From Cephalotus follicularis (Eukaryota; Streptophyta; Magnoliopsida; Oxalidales; Cephalotaceae), in assembly GCA_001972305.1 (NCBI GenBank), contig BDDD01000377.1, forward strand, positions 53,675-117,674: DNA of 64,000 nt. Direction: 5' to 3'. A program made the position numbers and the translations under genes. The first letter of the stretch is position 1. Each line of letters opens with the position of its first letter. Under the pieces are notes generated by a model. It ran no database searches and was not told where the DNA came from. It was given only the letters and a program-made list of their open reading frames with translations. Positions 24,322 to 37,395 of this stretch are shown piece after piece.

Positions 24322-25515
24322 TGAAAATCCTATATGGCAACCTCTAACGAGATTTTTGTTTGCAGAATAAACAAATTGAACTATGAAGCTAAACAATCAT
24401 ACAATAACAAATAAAACAATTTTAAGTAAAGAGAGAAGGGATATAGAGAGTGCAAACGAATTTATAGTGGTTCGGCGAAATCCGTGCCTACGTCCACTTT
24501 CTCAAGGTAGCACCTTGAGGTTCCACTAGAGACCACTAGCAACCTTTGATTTTGGCTTGCGGGTGCAAATCAAAGAAAACCACCTTACACTTGATTTTGG
24601 GTTTCGGGTGCAAATCAACTAAACACCTTACAAGTGATTGACCCCCTTGGATAATCCTACTAAGGGTTCTCTTCCCTTGATTATCTCACGAAGGATTCAC
24701 TCCTCTCTTTTACAATGAAAGATATATAGGGATGGTTTTGTGCTTACAAATTCACCTCTCAAAGGTTTGATATGAAAGTGTAAGAACGTTTGACATACAA
24801 GCTTTGAAGGATTTGAAAGTGGAAGCTTTTCTCTTGCTAAGTTCTTCTCCTTTGATATGAAAGTTGAGCTCTTGAAATGATTTGTGCAAAAGCCACTTTA
24901 ATCTTGATTATTGGTTTCTATTTATTGTAGATTTAAGTTTCTAGCCATTGTGGGGCTAATAGAGCCGTTGGAGAAGCATTGGAACTTGTCGTGTTCGAAA
25001 CGGCCCTAAAAAAGGGATCCAGTTAATTTCTGCCCGTGCCCAAAGCGTCGCCGGAGTAGCACTAAGCGTCGATACTTATGTTACTGTTATGTGGATGAAT
25101 TTGAAATTCTAGCTCAGACCGATGACGCTTTATTCCAAGCGTTGACTGTTTAGTTGAAACCGATGACGCTTTCTTGATAAGCGTCACCGCTTTGAGTTCC
25201 TTTATTGGTTCTTCAAGTCACTGGAATAAAGCTCTGGTATGTGCTTTTAAAGCGTTGACGTCTGGGTCCAAACCGCTGACGCTTTATTTGAGATCGTCGG
25301 CGCTTTATCCAATTTTGTTCTATCAACCGTTGAAGCTTTGTTCAGTGCTCTCGTCGGTTTACTCTTAAAGCGCTGGCGCTTTGATTCCAACCGTCGGCGC
25401 TTTGATTATTTTCTGCACTTTCTTGTTTTGTTTTGATTAATCAATCTTCAAATCAACAAACAAGTTAGCTGCTTTGTTATCATCAAAACCATGATTGTTA
25501 GATAAAAACCCAACA
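24322..25515 (+). mobile_element. Solo LTR (1194 bp) inserted in the chromovirus integrase
   Basis: It begins TGAAAATCC and ends AACCCAACA, with exact target duplications ATGCT at 24317-24321 and 25516-25520. Integrase sequence continues on both sides. It contains a cluster of GACGCTTT/GCGTCG/GTCGGCGC words at 25030-25400. No domain is present; whether it is Ty1 or Ty3 cannot be told from the LTR alone, though the ends resemble copia LTRs. Confidence 0.88.
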
Positions 25516-26008
25516 ATGCTGATCATCGTCGACGGGATCTAAAGTTCTCGGTGGGTGATCATGTTTTCCTTAAAGTCTCTCTGACTAAAGGACTTATGAG
25601 ATTCAGTAAGAGAGGGAAGTTGGCTCCATGGTTTATAGGACCTTTTGAGATCCTTGAGAGGGTTGGTACAGTCGCTTAAATACTTGCCTTACCTCCCAGC
25701 TTATCATAGGTGCACAGTGTGTTTCATGTGTCGATGCTGAGGAGGTATCACCCAGATCCTTCGCATATGTTACAGTATGGATCTTTGGATCTGAGGACGG
25801 ATATGAGTTTTGAGGAAATGCATGTTCAGATCTTGACCGCCGAGTCAAACAGCTGCGGAATAAGGAGATTGCTTTGGTTAAGGTTTTTGGCAGTATCATG
25901 GGATTGAGGAAGCAACATGGGAGCGTGAGGATGACATGAAAGCTTTGTATCCTCATTTGTTTTGATCAAAGGGAATCTCAGGAAGAGATTTCTCTAAGGA
26001 GAAGAGGA

Positions 26009-28504
26009 TGTAAGCCCCAGATATTTTTATATGAACGGATTAGCATGTATTTTGCTTGTATTTATAAGATATTGTACAATATTGTACTGATGGATGACAT
26101 GGATTGTATATGATATATACTATTTTTCACTTTTATACCTGTTTATGGGTAGTAGAGGTTCAGTAAAAACTGATCGCTATTTGTGAGATTTTAGACTAAA
26201 GAGACCTATTCCTATATATAGGAGGTTAAGTTCATTCTCAATTCACTTCTCTTTTTCCTTTTAGAGAGATAGAGAGAGAGTGAGTTAGAGAGAAAGTGGC
26301 AAAAATCAAGCAAACAAGGAGTCGTTGGAATCATAGCAGCCTATAGAACCTGAAGGGAGAAGCAATCTAAGGATTCAAACAACAAATTCTTCGTTATAAG
26401 CCGATTTAAGGTAGGTTCTACATGTGCTCCGATTTCCTTATATGGATGGATTTGTAAGGTTTTATGGTTATGGATAGCTATATACATACTAGATGGATGG
26501 TTTATGGTACAAGGTATGGTTTATAACGGATTGAAATGGAGATTTGAGAAAAAATTGTGAGTTGGGTCCTTTTTACCCTATTTCTGTTTTCTCTCAATTT
26601 AGTGGTTATGGACATGGTTTTAAATGGTTTTAAAGTTGTTTTTGAGTTTTAAATGGTGTTTGGAGCTTATAGCTTCCCTTGAATCAAATTAAAAACAGTT
26701 TAAATGGATTTTAATGGATTTTTGGGCGTTTTACAGTGATTTCAGTAGTCCAAGGCGTTGATGTGTTCTTCGTGCACGTCGATGTGTTCTTCAGTACCCA
26801 GAGCTTAGACGATTTTGGTTAAAGCATTGATGCCTATGTGCCTTATGCGTTTGTGCGCTCTTCTGTGCAGCTCGTTAACGCCATAAGAGAAAATGGACAT
26901 AAGCGTCAACGCCTAGCGTTAGCGTCGACGCCTTATGTATTGTAAGCGGTTGACGCTTAGCAACATGCGTTGATGCTTAAGGCATATTGCTTTAGCCGTC
27001 AACGCCTAGCGCAAAGCATTGACGCTTATATGTTAAGCGTCGACGCCTAACATGAAGGCGTCAACACCTAAAGCCCCTGTTTTGTTTAGCCAAATTTTAT
27101 GGTTTTCATCCCAACTGATTTTCTCTCCGAATAGATCCCATAGGAAGCCTCCCTAAGGCCTTGTAATGAAAATCCTATTTTTAACACTTTTAAAATATGG
27201 ATTAATCTTCAAAATCAAACTTTAAAGAAAGTTTCATAAAAAAAGGGTTTTAAACAAATGGTTTTCAAGAATGGTTAGGATAGCTCAATTGAGACATCTG
27301 GATGCGGATATTCTGATTAGATTGCCTCTCCATTGTTTTCAACTCCGATAGGGACCAACAAATGAAAAGGGAAAAAGGGAAATGGTTTATGGAAAGGGTT
27401 TATGGATATGGTTATGGTAATGGTTTTACATGGTTTTAACGGATGGATCCTATGTGATCCTTTATGGTAGGTCCCTATCTTTTAAATGGAAATATGGTTA
27501 TAGGTACGGCTATGATTGATGGATGGTTATGGTTTAGACCTTATGGGATAACCTATCCATAATCTTCATTTCTATCATGAGGAATTATGGATGTAGACCA
27601 CATATTATGGCTATGGAATCCTCCCTTTTTGGGTGACTTGAGCAAGCACCACATTGTGGATGGATAGGGTATATGGTAGCGTATGCTACATACATGTTTT
27701 AGCTCCCGAGATCTCTATTATGGTAGGGGCTAGTCACCCTCTATAGGGGACTAGCAATATGGATTATGTGGTTAGTGTTATCCTATGCTCCATACGGCTA
27801 TAGCATGGAGAGTGCATAGACGATGGAGGTACTATCTCGGACCGAAGTGGCAGAGAAGTACTTGACCTTATGGATTGATTGCCCTAGGGATGGCTATGGA
27901 TGGTTATGGATGGTTTTATGGAGTGTCTGCAGCCCTATGGTCTTTGATGTGATACTAGGACTAGCGAAGTACACCACTGCTTAGGGACGGTTGGTGTACT
28001 GGAGCTGTCCACACTTAGCATTCATGCATATAACATTGCCATGCATATATATAATGTTATATATGTTGCATATCATTGCATTGCATACTGTATTACCTAA
28101 GCAACCAGTGGTCGCTGATCCATTTTCGTAATGGGTCAGGCTCAGGTACAGGTGAGGCATCGAAGTGAATGAAAGGGACGGATGACAGCACGAGATTTCT
28201 AGCAGCAATAAAGTTCCTGATCTCTGCCTTATGTATATGTGTTGGAAATGTATAAGAGACATTTGTATTTCAGCTTTTGACCTGCCGACTTGTGGCAGCG
28301 CTTAAGATATATGTATGGTATGATGTGTTTATGGATGAGCTTACCTACATGGATGTTGGATATTTATCTTCCGCATGTTTATGGTATTTAAAGTTTTAAA
28401 TTTATAGCACTTTTGGAGAATGATTATCATGATATGTATGGATTAAATGGAAGGTATGTTACATGTCGAGTCGTGGGGATTTCCTCACGGTTGAGGGCGT
28501 GACA
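26009..28504 (+). repeat. 3' LTR of the chromovirus fossil (2496 bp)
   Basis: It starts directly after the polypurine tract and ends TTGAGGGCGTGACA. At 26755-27065 it carries a dense cluster of GCGTCGACGCC/GCGTCAACGCC words. The 3' half is rich in ATGG-containing runs. It is the only LTR of this element in the window. Confidence 0.82.
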
Positions 28505-28994
28505 CGAGGACCCTCCGATACTTAAGTCAGTTGATAGTAGAGAATATAATGAAAGTGTGGTAAATTGGTCGACCCTCCCATAGTCTTTATAGGGGGTATT
28601 TATAGTTGTACCTGCCGTAGCTGTCTTTGAACTATTAAGATCATGTAGGAGGTTATTGACCCCTTGGAAACGTCCGGAATTCTTGGCCGTTTTCTTATCT
28701 TTGAATGGAGGAGTTATCTCAACATTATCATCATGATTTAAGGAAATTTAATTGTGGGAACTGTTGGTTCCAAGTAATACATGTCAGTGCCTTATTTGTA
28801 CATAAATTTTTCCATATCAGCCCGTTTTTTCTCATTTATAGTTATAATGGTCCGTATTGTTATATGAAAACGAAATAGTTAGAAATATTCAATCGACTTG
28901 AAAATTTATAGATATTATCTACGTATATGGATTATAAAACCCAAAAGTTAGATTTGTAAAATATAACTCGTAAGCATGCCGTTTTAAAGTGATC
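28505..28994. other. Unassigned sequence between chromovirus LTR and viral fossil
   Basis: No gene. It contains a TAGGGGGTATTTATAG segment that resembles the TATA region of an LTR, but no ends could be defined. It may be an LTR fragment. Confidence 0.3.
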
Positions 28995-29178
28995 CAACAC
29001 CTAAGTCTAATCCAGTATCTAAGGTGATCTAGCATATTCACTTTTCTACATCAATTGAACAACACTTTAAACATCTCCAAAAATTTTACCAAATTATTAA
29101 AACAAATGGATTAGTCCAATCCAAGAAAAAATTAGACTTATTCCAAACCCAAATTCGATTTCTCGAACATATTGTTCA
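28995..29178 (+). mobile_element. Endogenous caulimovirid fossil: reverse transcriptase fragment, inverted
   Basis: Plus-strand sequence with the RT thumb-region motif of plant pararetroviruses (IEQHFKHLQKFYQIIK, then LFQTQIRFLEH). It lies in the opposite orientation to the main viral fossil that follows, so the locus is rearranged. Broken fragment, age uncertain. Confidence 0.7.
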
Positions 29179-29298
29179 CCAATCTTTTGTTATAATCTTT
29201 TGCTATAATAATACTATTCTTTGTGGAAACCATACCCAGAAGCTTACAATTAATAAACCAGAGAGTACTGAAAGATAATGAATAATGCCTAGAGGTTT

Positions 29299-29311
29299 GG
29301 CTCTTATACCA
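29299..29311 (-). promoter_or_regulatory. Probable tRNA-Met primer-binding site of the viral fossil
   Basis: On the minus strand the sequence is TGGTATAAGAGCC, one base away from the initiator tRNA-Met primer site (TGGTATCAGAGCC) used by caulimovirids. Its strand agrees with the main viral fossil. It marks the expected start of the viral genome map. Confidence 0.6.
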
Positions 29312-29605
29312 TAAGTAGCGCAATGAAGCAATAAAAACTAGACAAAGCAATAATATGTAAATGATATAAAATGTATAATTTGAAACACGTTTCCACACAA
29401 AGGCGGTAGTACCGGCCAAATTGGTGGAACCGTTAAGTATTAGTTTAAATGAATACTTATAATAATGAAAGCGGAAAATTACTTACAATAAGTAGAGCAG
29501 AGAAAAAGTGCTAAGAACTGATACGAAAATGGATGTTTTATTTATCGTGAGGGGGTTGTTTACAAGTAAACGGAAGAGAAGGATTATAAATGAAGAGCTT
29601 TAGCT

Positions 29606-30405
29606 TTGAGGGTTACAAAGGCTTTTACAACTCAAAACTTGCTCTAAAACTGACTCTGATTCTTAATGACAAAATGGTTACAATTTATAGAACATGGCAT
29701 GGACTTCAAATGTCTTCAAATTCGAGCAGACTACACATGTCTTTAGGTCTGAAATTATTAATTACTGATAGTGGAATGTTGATTGTCTCTAGAGGACATT
29801 ACTACTTTCGGTGGAGTGATTGTCACCAGTGGACGACAATGCTCTTGGTACAATGGCCACTGTTCATGAATAGTAACTTCTCGACGACCACTGTTTATGA
29901 GTAGTAACTTGTCGGGGTACTATTGAACTGTTTGTGAATAATGTTTGGTTAGATAACTGTTTGATGAATAGTTGGAAACTGTTTTGGAATAGTACTGTTG
30001 AAGAATGGTTATTTTTTAAAATTTTCGTTGCAGATGACTTTCTCTGTTTTGCCGCTAAGAGTGACTTTCTCTATTTCTTTTCTTTTATTTGGTGGTGATT
30101 AGTAAGGGTGAGAATCATCAATTCCATTACCAAGGTTGATAGAAGCTTGTGATTCAATTTCTTCTTTATCACTGTCCGAGTCTGGGGTATTTGCAAGTAC
30201 TGCTTGAAGTGTTTTAATTTGTTCTTGTAATTCTTGTTTTATGGATGAGGAAGCAATAAAAGGTTTTATGGATGAGGAAGCAATAAAAGTTTGTTTAAGA
30301 GAAATACTGTCGTTACAAATATGAGCGTCATAAATTTTCCATTTGACATTCAGTTTTTTGCCATTGGCAGTGATTAGTCTTTCTTTGGTTTTTTGAAAGA
30401 ATTGT
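29606..30405 (-). repeat. Tandem duplication within the viral fossil, unit 1 (uninterrupted)
   Basis: This 800-bp unit is repeated immediately after itself, at 30406-30804 continuing at 33561-33958. Unit 1 preserves the sequence without the solo LTR, so it serves as an internal 'empty site' for that insertion. The unit joins viral non-coding sequence to part of the protease region. Confidence 0.9.
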
Positions 30406-33400
30406 TTGAGGGTTACAAAGGCTTTTACAACTCAAAACTTGCTCTAAAACTGACTCTGATTCTTAATGACAAAATGGTTACAATTTATAGAACATGGCAA
30501 TGGACTTCAAATGTCTTCAAATTCGGGCAGACTACACATGTCTTTAGGTCCGAAATTATTAATTACTGATAGTGGAATGTTGATTGTCACTAGAGGACAT
30601 TACTACTTTCGGTGGAGTGATTGTCACCAGTGGACGACAATGCTCTTGGTACAATGACCACTGTTCATGAATAGTAACTTCTCGGCGACCACTGTTTATT
30701 AGTAGTAACTTGTCGGGGTACTATTGAACTGTTTGTGAATAGTGTTTGGTTAGATAACTGTTTGATGAATAGTTGGAAACTGTTTTGGAATAGTACTGTT
30801 GAAGTGTCACACCCCGCCTTTCGATTACATTTTTGACAAGCATATATGGTGATATCAGAAATAAGCATAATAATATTCCAGCATTCCATTCAACAATTCA
30901 TAAACAAATTTGCGGAAGCATTCATAAGCCGGAATATAAAGCAGAAGTCATCCGCACGCATCCCATACTACTTGCGGGTACAAGTCAAAATAAAACATGC
31001 TTACACATAAGGAAGTACAATAGTAACACAAGGTATGAACCGTTCGTTACAAAATACAGTACAACATCATAAAATAACAACCTTAAATCAAAAATAGAAG
31101 CTCTCCAAGATTCAGCAGCAATCTTCAAACGTCCTTGCTTAATCTGAAATTGTAGGGGTTAGCCGTTATCCTCACTTGGCTAAGTAGGAAGATAATGCAT
31201 GCTAAGGAATATATAAATGCAACACGTATGACAGTTTATATTTAAAATAACATTTAAATGTGCCAATATATAAGCAACCATGCCAAGTGGCCATAGACAA
31301 TACAAATGCAAGAATACCGCACAAGGGTACAATCAATTCATCCTGGTTTGGGTGTCACATGTCGCTATCTCCTAACTCCGACTGCGCACCACCTAACTAT
31401 CACCCTATGCTCCGAAGATGATAGAACATGTAACATTTACTACCGGCGTTGGCGGGTAGTTTAACAAATAAGATCTGCAATGCAGATAAGTTTGGTGGAT
31501 GCTCTGGCCAACTCCTGGCACCCAGGATCACCTCTGTAGTCAGTGACATCCTCCATCACTCGACTACGACAATAAGCATAGACAACAATTCAAGCATTTC
31601 GATAATAATATTACATATATCAACAATATGCAATATAAAAGTTGTTTTCTTTAGAAACATATAATAATTCATTTATCGTACATCTCATTGGAGGAAAACG
31701 ATATCAATACAATGATGGTTCTCGATTGGAGAACAAAACAGGTGGTACCTCTCATAGGAGGAAAATCAATAATTTCTTTGAACACTAGGGTTTCATTTGT
31801 AAATGATAGTTGATATCATAGTTTGGGTACATAGCCCATAGTTGGTTTCAATCATTGAAATATAAGTGGTAATGGTGTTGAATAGCACCAAAACAGTATA
31901 TACTAATGTACAGTAACAATATCACAAATCCGTAGCAATCCAAGGGTTCACAAGGAATAGTATTTCATAGTCATTCATATGCAACTCTCACAAGGAGTGC
32001 GTACATTGTTTAATTTTGGAATGTAATTGTATATAAGGCCAGGATTGATTGTTATAATCATCCGTATGGAGGCCAAGTTAATTACATTCCAAATTAAGGC
32101 CCAAACAGAACCTATATCAGCATTTTTACCCAGGACAGTCGGCTGCTCTCAAGAACAGTCGGCTGTTTTGGTTGAGCAGTCGACTGTTTTGTCTTAACAG
32201 TCGACTGGATGCATTAAGTAGTCGACTGTCATGAAGAACAGTCGACTGCTTCTGCCCAGAAATGCAGGCAGTAGCAGTTTGTATACATTTTAATATCTAT
32301 TGCAATCAAATCAATGCATGCAATCAAGCAGAAAATAAACATACATGATATGCATAATATATCTTCCATAAACATGTCATTACCCCTACCTCAAATTGCT
32401 ATCCCAAGATCAATTGAAATTGATCTTTCTCTTTGAGTTTTCCAAGCTTTCACCAACCAAAGCTTCCAAATCCAGCAAGATTAATCTATATCATGCATGC
32501 ATGTGGTTCAGTCATTAACCAGCAGGTTTGACTAACTATCAGTTACAAACATTATTCCACAGTAGCTTATTACTAGTTCCTTAAGCCTTAAACTTCATTC
32601 TTACAACTTCCCTTTGAACTCCTTGTCACATATCTTTCAATTTCGGATTCTTTGATCTTAAAGTGTGGACATAAGATGTATATGTGTACTTAGAGAAATC
32701 CCTAAGTTTATATCATGCTAACTAACAACACTCCAATTTGAACTAGAGTTGTTAACACTCCTCTAAGCTTCATGTCCATAATTCTTACTCCTTTCATTAC
32801 CATTTCAATTTCAATTCTAGAATTGCTAATCTTAACCGTATTAACAGAAGACATCTTACCATTCTCTTAGTTACATTATCATCATATGGCAGTGAGTTCG
32901 AATTGAGGACTTACCAAGAAAACAAAGCTTCAATTCCCACTTTGAGCTCTAATCCATCAATATGCAAGCTCCAATAATTTTCAGCCACTCTCCTCTATCT
33001 CCAGTGTTTTTCTAACACACATTCAGCTCCTGGACAGCTGATATAAAGGTTTAGGAACCTTGAATTCGCCAGGCTCCATTACTCAGCTTCTTTCCTCTTC
33101 TTCTCTCTCTCACATGCACCTCTTTTCTTACCTTTTCTCTTCTATTTTGCAGGTTGCAGGTCTGCAATTCTTGTAGAGGGAATAGAGGACATGCAAGGCA
33201 CTCCCCTTGCATGTTATGGCAGCTGGTGACACGTATTTCACATGCATGCCACATTTAGAACACTTGGCATCACTGTCTCTGCGTCTGCCAGACGCCTATT
33301 CTGTACCATCCCATTCGACTGTCTTTAACAGGCAGTCGACTGTCCCTTCACGCATCAGACAGTCGACTGTTGCCCTGTGATAGTCGGCTGTTTGAGCTGG

Positions 33401-33958
33401 TTTAGGGTTTCTTAAGTTTGATACTTCACCAATTGTACATCCATTCATCTCAAGCATTTACCAAACACAGAAATTATAATAATTGGACAATTAACTCAAT
33501 TAAAATGTATATTTTATTTAATCAATATACATTAATTGAAGTTGCGATTATTACATGAAGAATGGTTATTTTTTAAAATTTTCGTTGCAGATGACTTTCT
33601 CTGTTTTGCCGCTGAGAGTGACTTTCTCTGTTTCTTTTCTTTTATTTGGTGGTGATTAGTAAGGATGAGAATCATCAATGCCATCACCAAGGTTGATAGA
33701 AGCTTGTGATTCAATTTCTTCTTTATCACTGTTTGAGTCTGGGGTATTTGCAAGTACTGCTTGAAGTGTTTTAATTTGTTCTTGTAATTCTTGTTTTATG
33801 GATGAGGAAGAAATAAAAGTTTGTTTAAGAGAAATACCGTCGTTACAAATATGAGCGTCATAAATTTTCCATTTGACATTCAGTTTTTTGCCATTGGCAG
33901 TGATTAGTCTTTCTTTGGTTTTTTGAAAGAATTGTGTAGGAACTAGTCCTTCTTGAAT
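30406..33958 (-). repeat. Tandem duplication within the viral fossil, unit 2 (holds solo LTR C)
   Basis: It matches unit 1 closely on both sides of the solo LTR at 30805-33555. The few differences between units mean the duplication is fairly recent, and the LTR insertion into unit 2 is later still. Confidence 0.9.
30805..33555 (-). mobile_element. Solo LTR, family A, copy C (2751 bp)
   Basis: On the minus strand it begins TGTAATAATCGC and ends GGGGTGTGACA, matching copy A at both ends. Exact target duplications TGAAG lie at 30800-30804 and 33556-33560. The block near 31330-31560 matches, in reverse, the GC-richer block of copy A near 15740-15990. Its word clusters differ from copy A: here the word is AGTCGACTG (32140-32260 and 33305-33395). 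No domain is present; solo LTR. Confidence 0.93.
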
Positions 33959-34984
33959 ACAGTTTAATTGAGCACTTGAGTCTATTAGAGCTGTTGTTTG
34001 GATTTTAAAAGAAGTATTGATTACGATGATGATATTAATGTGCCATTGTTGGTAAGTAATTAGTTCAATTAAATTGATAAATTTAGTTCATGCTAATTTT
34101 TGAATGTCAGAAGTTTCTTGTTCTTCTTTGTCAAAAGAAGAGGAGGATGAATGTTTTTGTAGGAGAAATTGTTTGAGATAAGTAATTTAGGATTTTGCTT
34201 TTTGTTTAAATTTTGCTAATTCTTGTTTGGTTTGTTTAATTTCTCGTTGTATGTATTGTAAAGTGAGATTTTGGGAATTTGTTTGATTGAATCTTTGGAA
34301 AATGTTTTGTAAAGTGTATGGTTGAGTACTAGAGTATGGTTGATCTGTTGTGGTTATCAAGTCTTTTATTTTTAATATATATTCTCTTTTAAGTTCTGGA
34401 TTCTCAATTTTGTCAACTAATTGTAATAGTAGACGTAATTCTTTTTGTTTGTTTGTGTTAAGCATATTAATTTTTACGGTGGAGCAAGTGGTTCCAATAA
34501 TACAATTATTACAGGTACAAGTTTTGACATTAGAGTTAGTATAAAAAATTTGGTAAGAATCTAAAGAGGAAGAGTGTTTAATTTGTTGTATGTTTATGGT
34601 AGAATCGGAGTGTTGGGAGTCTGATTCATTATCAAATGTTTGTTCATTAATAATTTTAAATAATTGATTTTTCTATTCAGTGGATATATCTAATTTTTTA
34701 ATTTGTTTTCTTATTTTACAGTATTTGGCAATATGTCTTGGTTTTTCACAACTATAACAATTTTCTTTTTGTAAGGTATTCTGGTTTTTTGAAATATTTG
34801 TCTGTTTTTGAGATTTTTTTATTATAATATTGAGGTCTTTCAATTTGTTATTAGGATTTGTAGTAATTTTTTTTTGTATTTTGTTTCGTACTTTTGTGAA
34901 CCATTTTTGAAGATGATGGTTTGAGTTGTTCATAACAAAATTGAGTAGGAAATATTGTGCAGGCTCTATGCAGAAAGATCCAAT

Positions 34985-37395
34985 TATGGACATTAGGGTT
35001 TATGGTTAGGTTTTAAAATTTTCTTTCCAATTCATGCCCAAGCAATAGCATACCCTAAATTCTAAGTCCATATTTGTACCATTAAAGCTAAAGATCTCTA
35101 ATGTAATTTTCAATTAAAACAATTTTGGATTTCCAAGCAAGCAAGGGCACGGGTTTGGAGCTAGGGTTTCACTAACCCTAGCTTTGGCCATACAAAGAAA
35201 TGGGCTAGGGTTTGCACACAAAAACCCTAATCCATTTTTTCAAACCCGAAACAATACAACACACAAACCCTTAAGGTTTGCTAGGGTTCCCTCTTGGAAC
35301 CCTTAGGGTTCAGCTAGGGTATGAAAACCCTTGCTAGAACCCAAACCTATATGCACACAACAACCATAAAAACAATAAAGATAGATATGAAGGATTAGGT
35401 GCCATTACCTAATCTTCAACTCCTTCCTTGATGTGATCCCTCTACACTTTGATTACAAGCTCCAGTCTTCTTCAAAGATGCTCTAAGAAGTCACGGCCTA
35501 GAGGATGTAGGAAGGATGGAGGCTACAGTGTTTAACTCCTAAACTAAAACTCACCATAAGTGAAGATGGGATGTAATGTGCAAACTATCTCCACCTATTG
35601 TGAGATTGGAGGGTAAGGGGAGGTTGTTTTGTTCTTCTCTCTTCAAGAGCTTGAAGCTCTTTAATTGTCCTTCAATGGAAGACAAAGTGACAGCAAGGAA
35701 GAGAGAACGGAAGAGAGCTCATTTACGGGTGACTTAGGAGGAAAAAGTGAAGTGTGAAAAGTTAAGTCATCCTTTTTAAATATCTCATTTAACTTATCAT
35801 TCAAGTAATGAGACTTGACTCATCACTTAACTCTCTCTTTAGTCCACAATGGCCTGCGCTTTTCAAAGGCCAAAGGAAGCCAAGACTAAACTCATGAAGT
35901 GTGATGAACATACCATTGAAAAGTCAACAATGGTAGGCTTTAAATTTGGGCTATACATGAACACATTGGGCTGGCCATTTTATAGGCATATTTAAGGCCC
36001 AATTTTGGCCCATAATGGAATAGCAAATCCCAAGCCCACAAGCCTTTAAGTCCAATAGCTCTCTCTCTACCAATAAGTGCCCAATGCACTTACTAGTTAA
36101 ACAAATAACCTTAGCCCTAAACATTCTATTATGGTGATGTTTGAACTCACTTCTAAAGAAGTGACATGTGTCCAACAAACAAAATGTAATCTAGCAAAGT
36201 AACATCTCACAGATACTAACCTCTCACTAAATGACATGTCTTCCGACATATCAACATGTTCCAAAATCATATGGGACCCAAAAGCCCGATTGGATTTCTG
36301 TACAACGATAAATTTCTCAAAACATCCCAGAGTTCTGGTAAGACCATACTAATAGTCCCCGACTATCAAAATAGCCCCGATATGATTCCCAATTATCCCT
36401 CAAATTAATGGACCGAAGTTTCACGTCTATCAATCGTTAGACGATTAACTAGTGCTTTATCCAGTCATATGTTTATGTGTCATGTATCCCACTACATGCT
36501 TGGCTCCGACCGCGGCCTAGGGTTTGGATCAATGTCAACCCTAGGTAAAGCCATGATAACTATAAATTTATGAACGCACTAAGACTATCGACAGACCTCC
36601 CCAGAAATTCCATTTCAAGTCTACCTACACCTGGCTAGGATTTTAAGTCTACAACGGTCATAGATACTATAGAGCCTATCACCCTCAGTGCATGTGTGAC
36701 GATCCCATGTTACGTACTCGCCCATACATCTCAATGCAACTCCCACAAGGCCCAAAGACAACCATTTTGCCAGCTCGTGGCTAGAGCTAGGGAAGACGAA
36801 AATCAAAGCCAAGCAGTTACTACACAATGCATGAAAGCGGATCAGGTCTAAGGAAACAAAGCAGGTCACGTAAGGCCTACTAGTCTCCATCGACTATATA
36901 CTACCGAGACTATAGGAATCCTATTGACACATGTAATGACTATCCAAATATGTTTCCTATGGTGGGTCGGTTCAGTGTCATGCTTTCCAGAAAGCACCCC
37001 ACATTAGTTTTAGGGTAAACCCAAATGGCAATGAGATGATCTATCCTCCACTGAACCCAGAAGCAAGCATAATACGACAAGTCTATCCGGTTCATCAATT
37101 GCCCTAAGAAAGTGAACCTATGACTTGGAAAGTTTTGTCATAATGGAGTAAGAATCACATTCTCATAACCTCTCAGGCACAAGATCCAACCCCTCGAACG
37201 ACATGGTGCTATATGTGTATTCAGTTAACATGGTGATTAAATGATCCATATTTATGGTTTGGGATAATACATATAGCAAATGCCATTGTTACAGGAATAT
37301 GCACATTAAAACACAACTGGAACTAAGAATGTAGATTTAAGGAGTGTAGCATATATATATGCATGCAGCCACATCGTGGCTTGAAGGGATACCCC
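34985..37395 (-). mobile_element. LTR-type sequence 'X1' interrupting the viral coat/zinc-knuckle region
   Basis: A block of about 2.4 kb with no coding domain, lying between the coat protein piece and the zinc-knuckle piece of the viral fossil. Positions 35237-35735 recur at 40510-40853 plus 42122-42262. Positions 36480-36720 are related to 52690-52960 (shared phrases such as CATGCTTGGC and GTGTCAACCCTAG). Repetition and lack of ORFs fit an LTR read on the minus strand. Exact ends and a target duplication could not be found, so both the limits and the class are inferred. Confidence 0.5.

Larger units (their letters stand above)
24060..28504 (+). mobile_element. Ty3 chromovirus fossil (Tekay-like), 3' part: integrase end plus 3' LTR
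   Basis: Plus-strand integrase sequence at 24070-24316 ([15 protein letters not shown], then PFEPLYG) resumes at 25521-25980 (FSVGDHVFLKV, KRGKLAPWFIGPFEIL, VFHVSMLRRYHPDPSH), with a solo LTR between. A purine-rich tract (AAGGAGAAGAGGA, 25996-26008) directly precedes the 3' LTR at 26009-28504, which begins TGTAAGCCCCAG and ends GGGCGTGACA. Only the 3' part of the element lies here; no 5' LTR was found. It is broken, with several breaks. Without the second LTR its age cannot be estimated. Confidence 0.88.

Noticed and set aside
35160-35345. Possible interstitial telomere repeats (AAACCCTA and CTAGGGTT words)
   Set aside because: Words are scattered and in both orientations, not a tandem array. 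The same stretch recurs as part of repeat X at 40510-40620.
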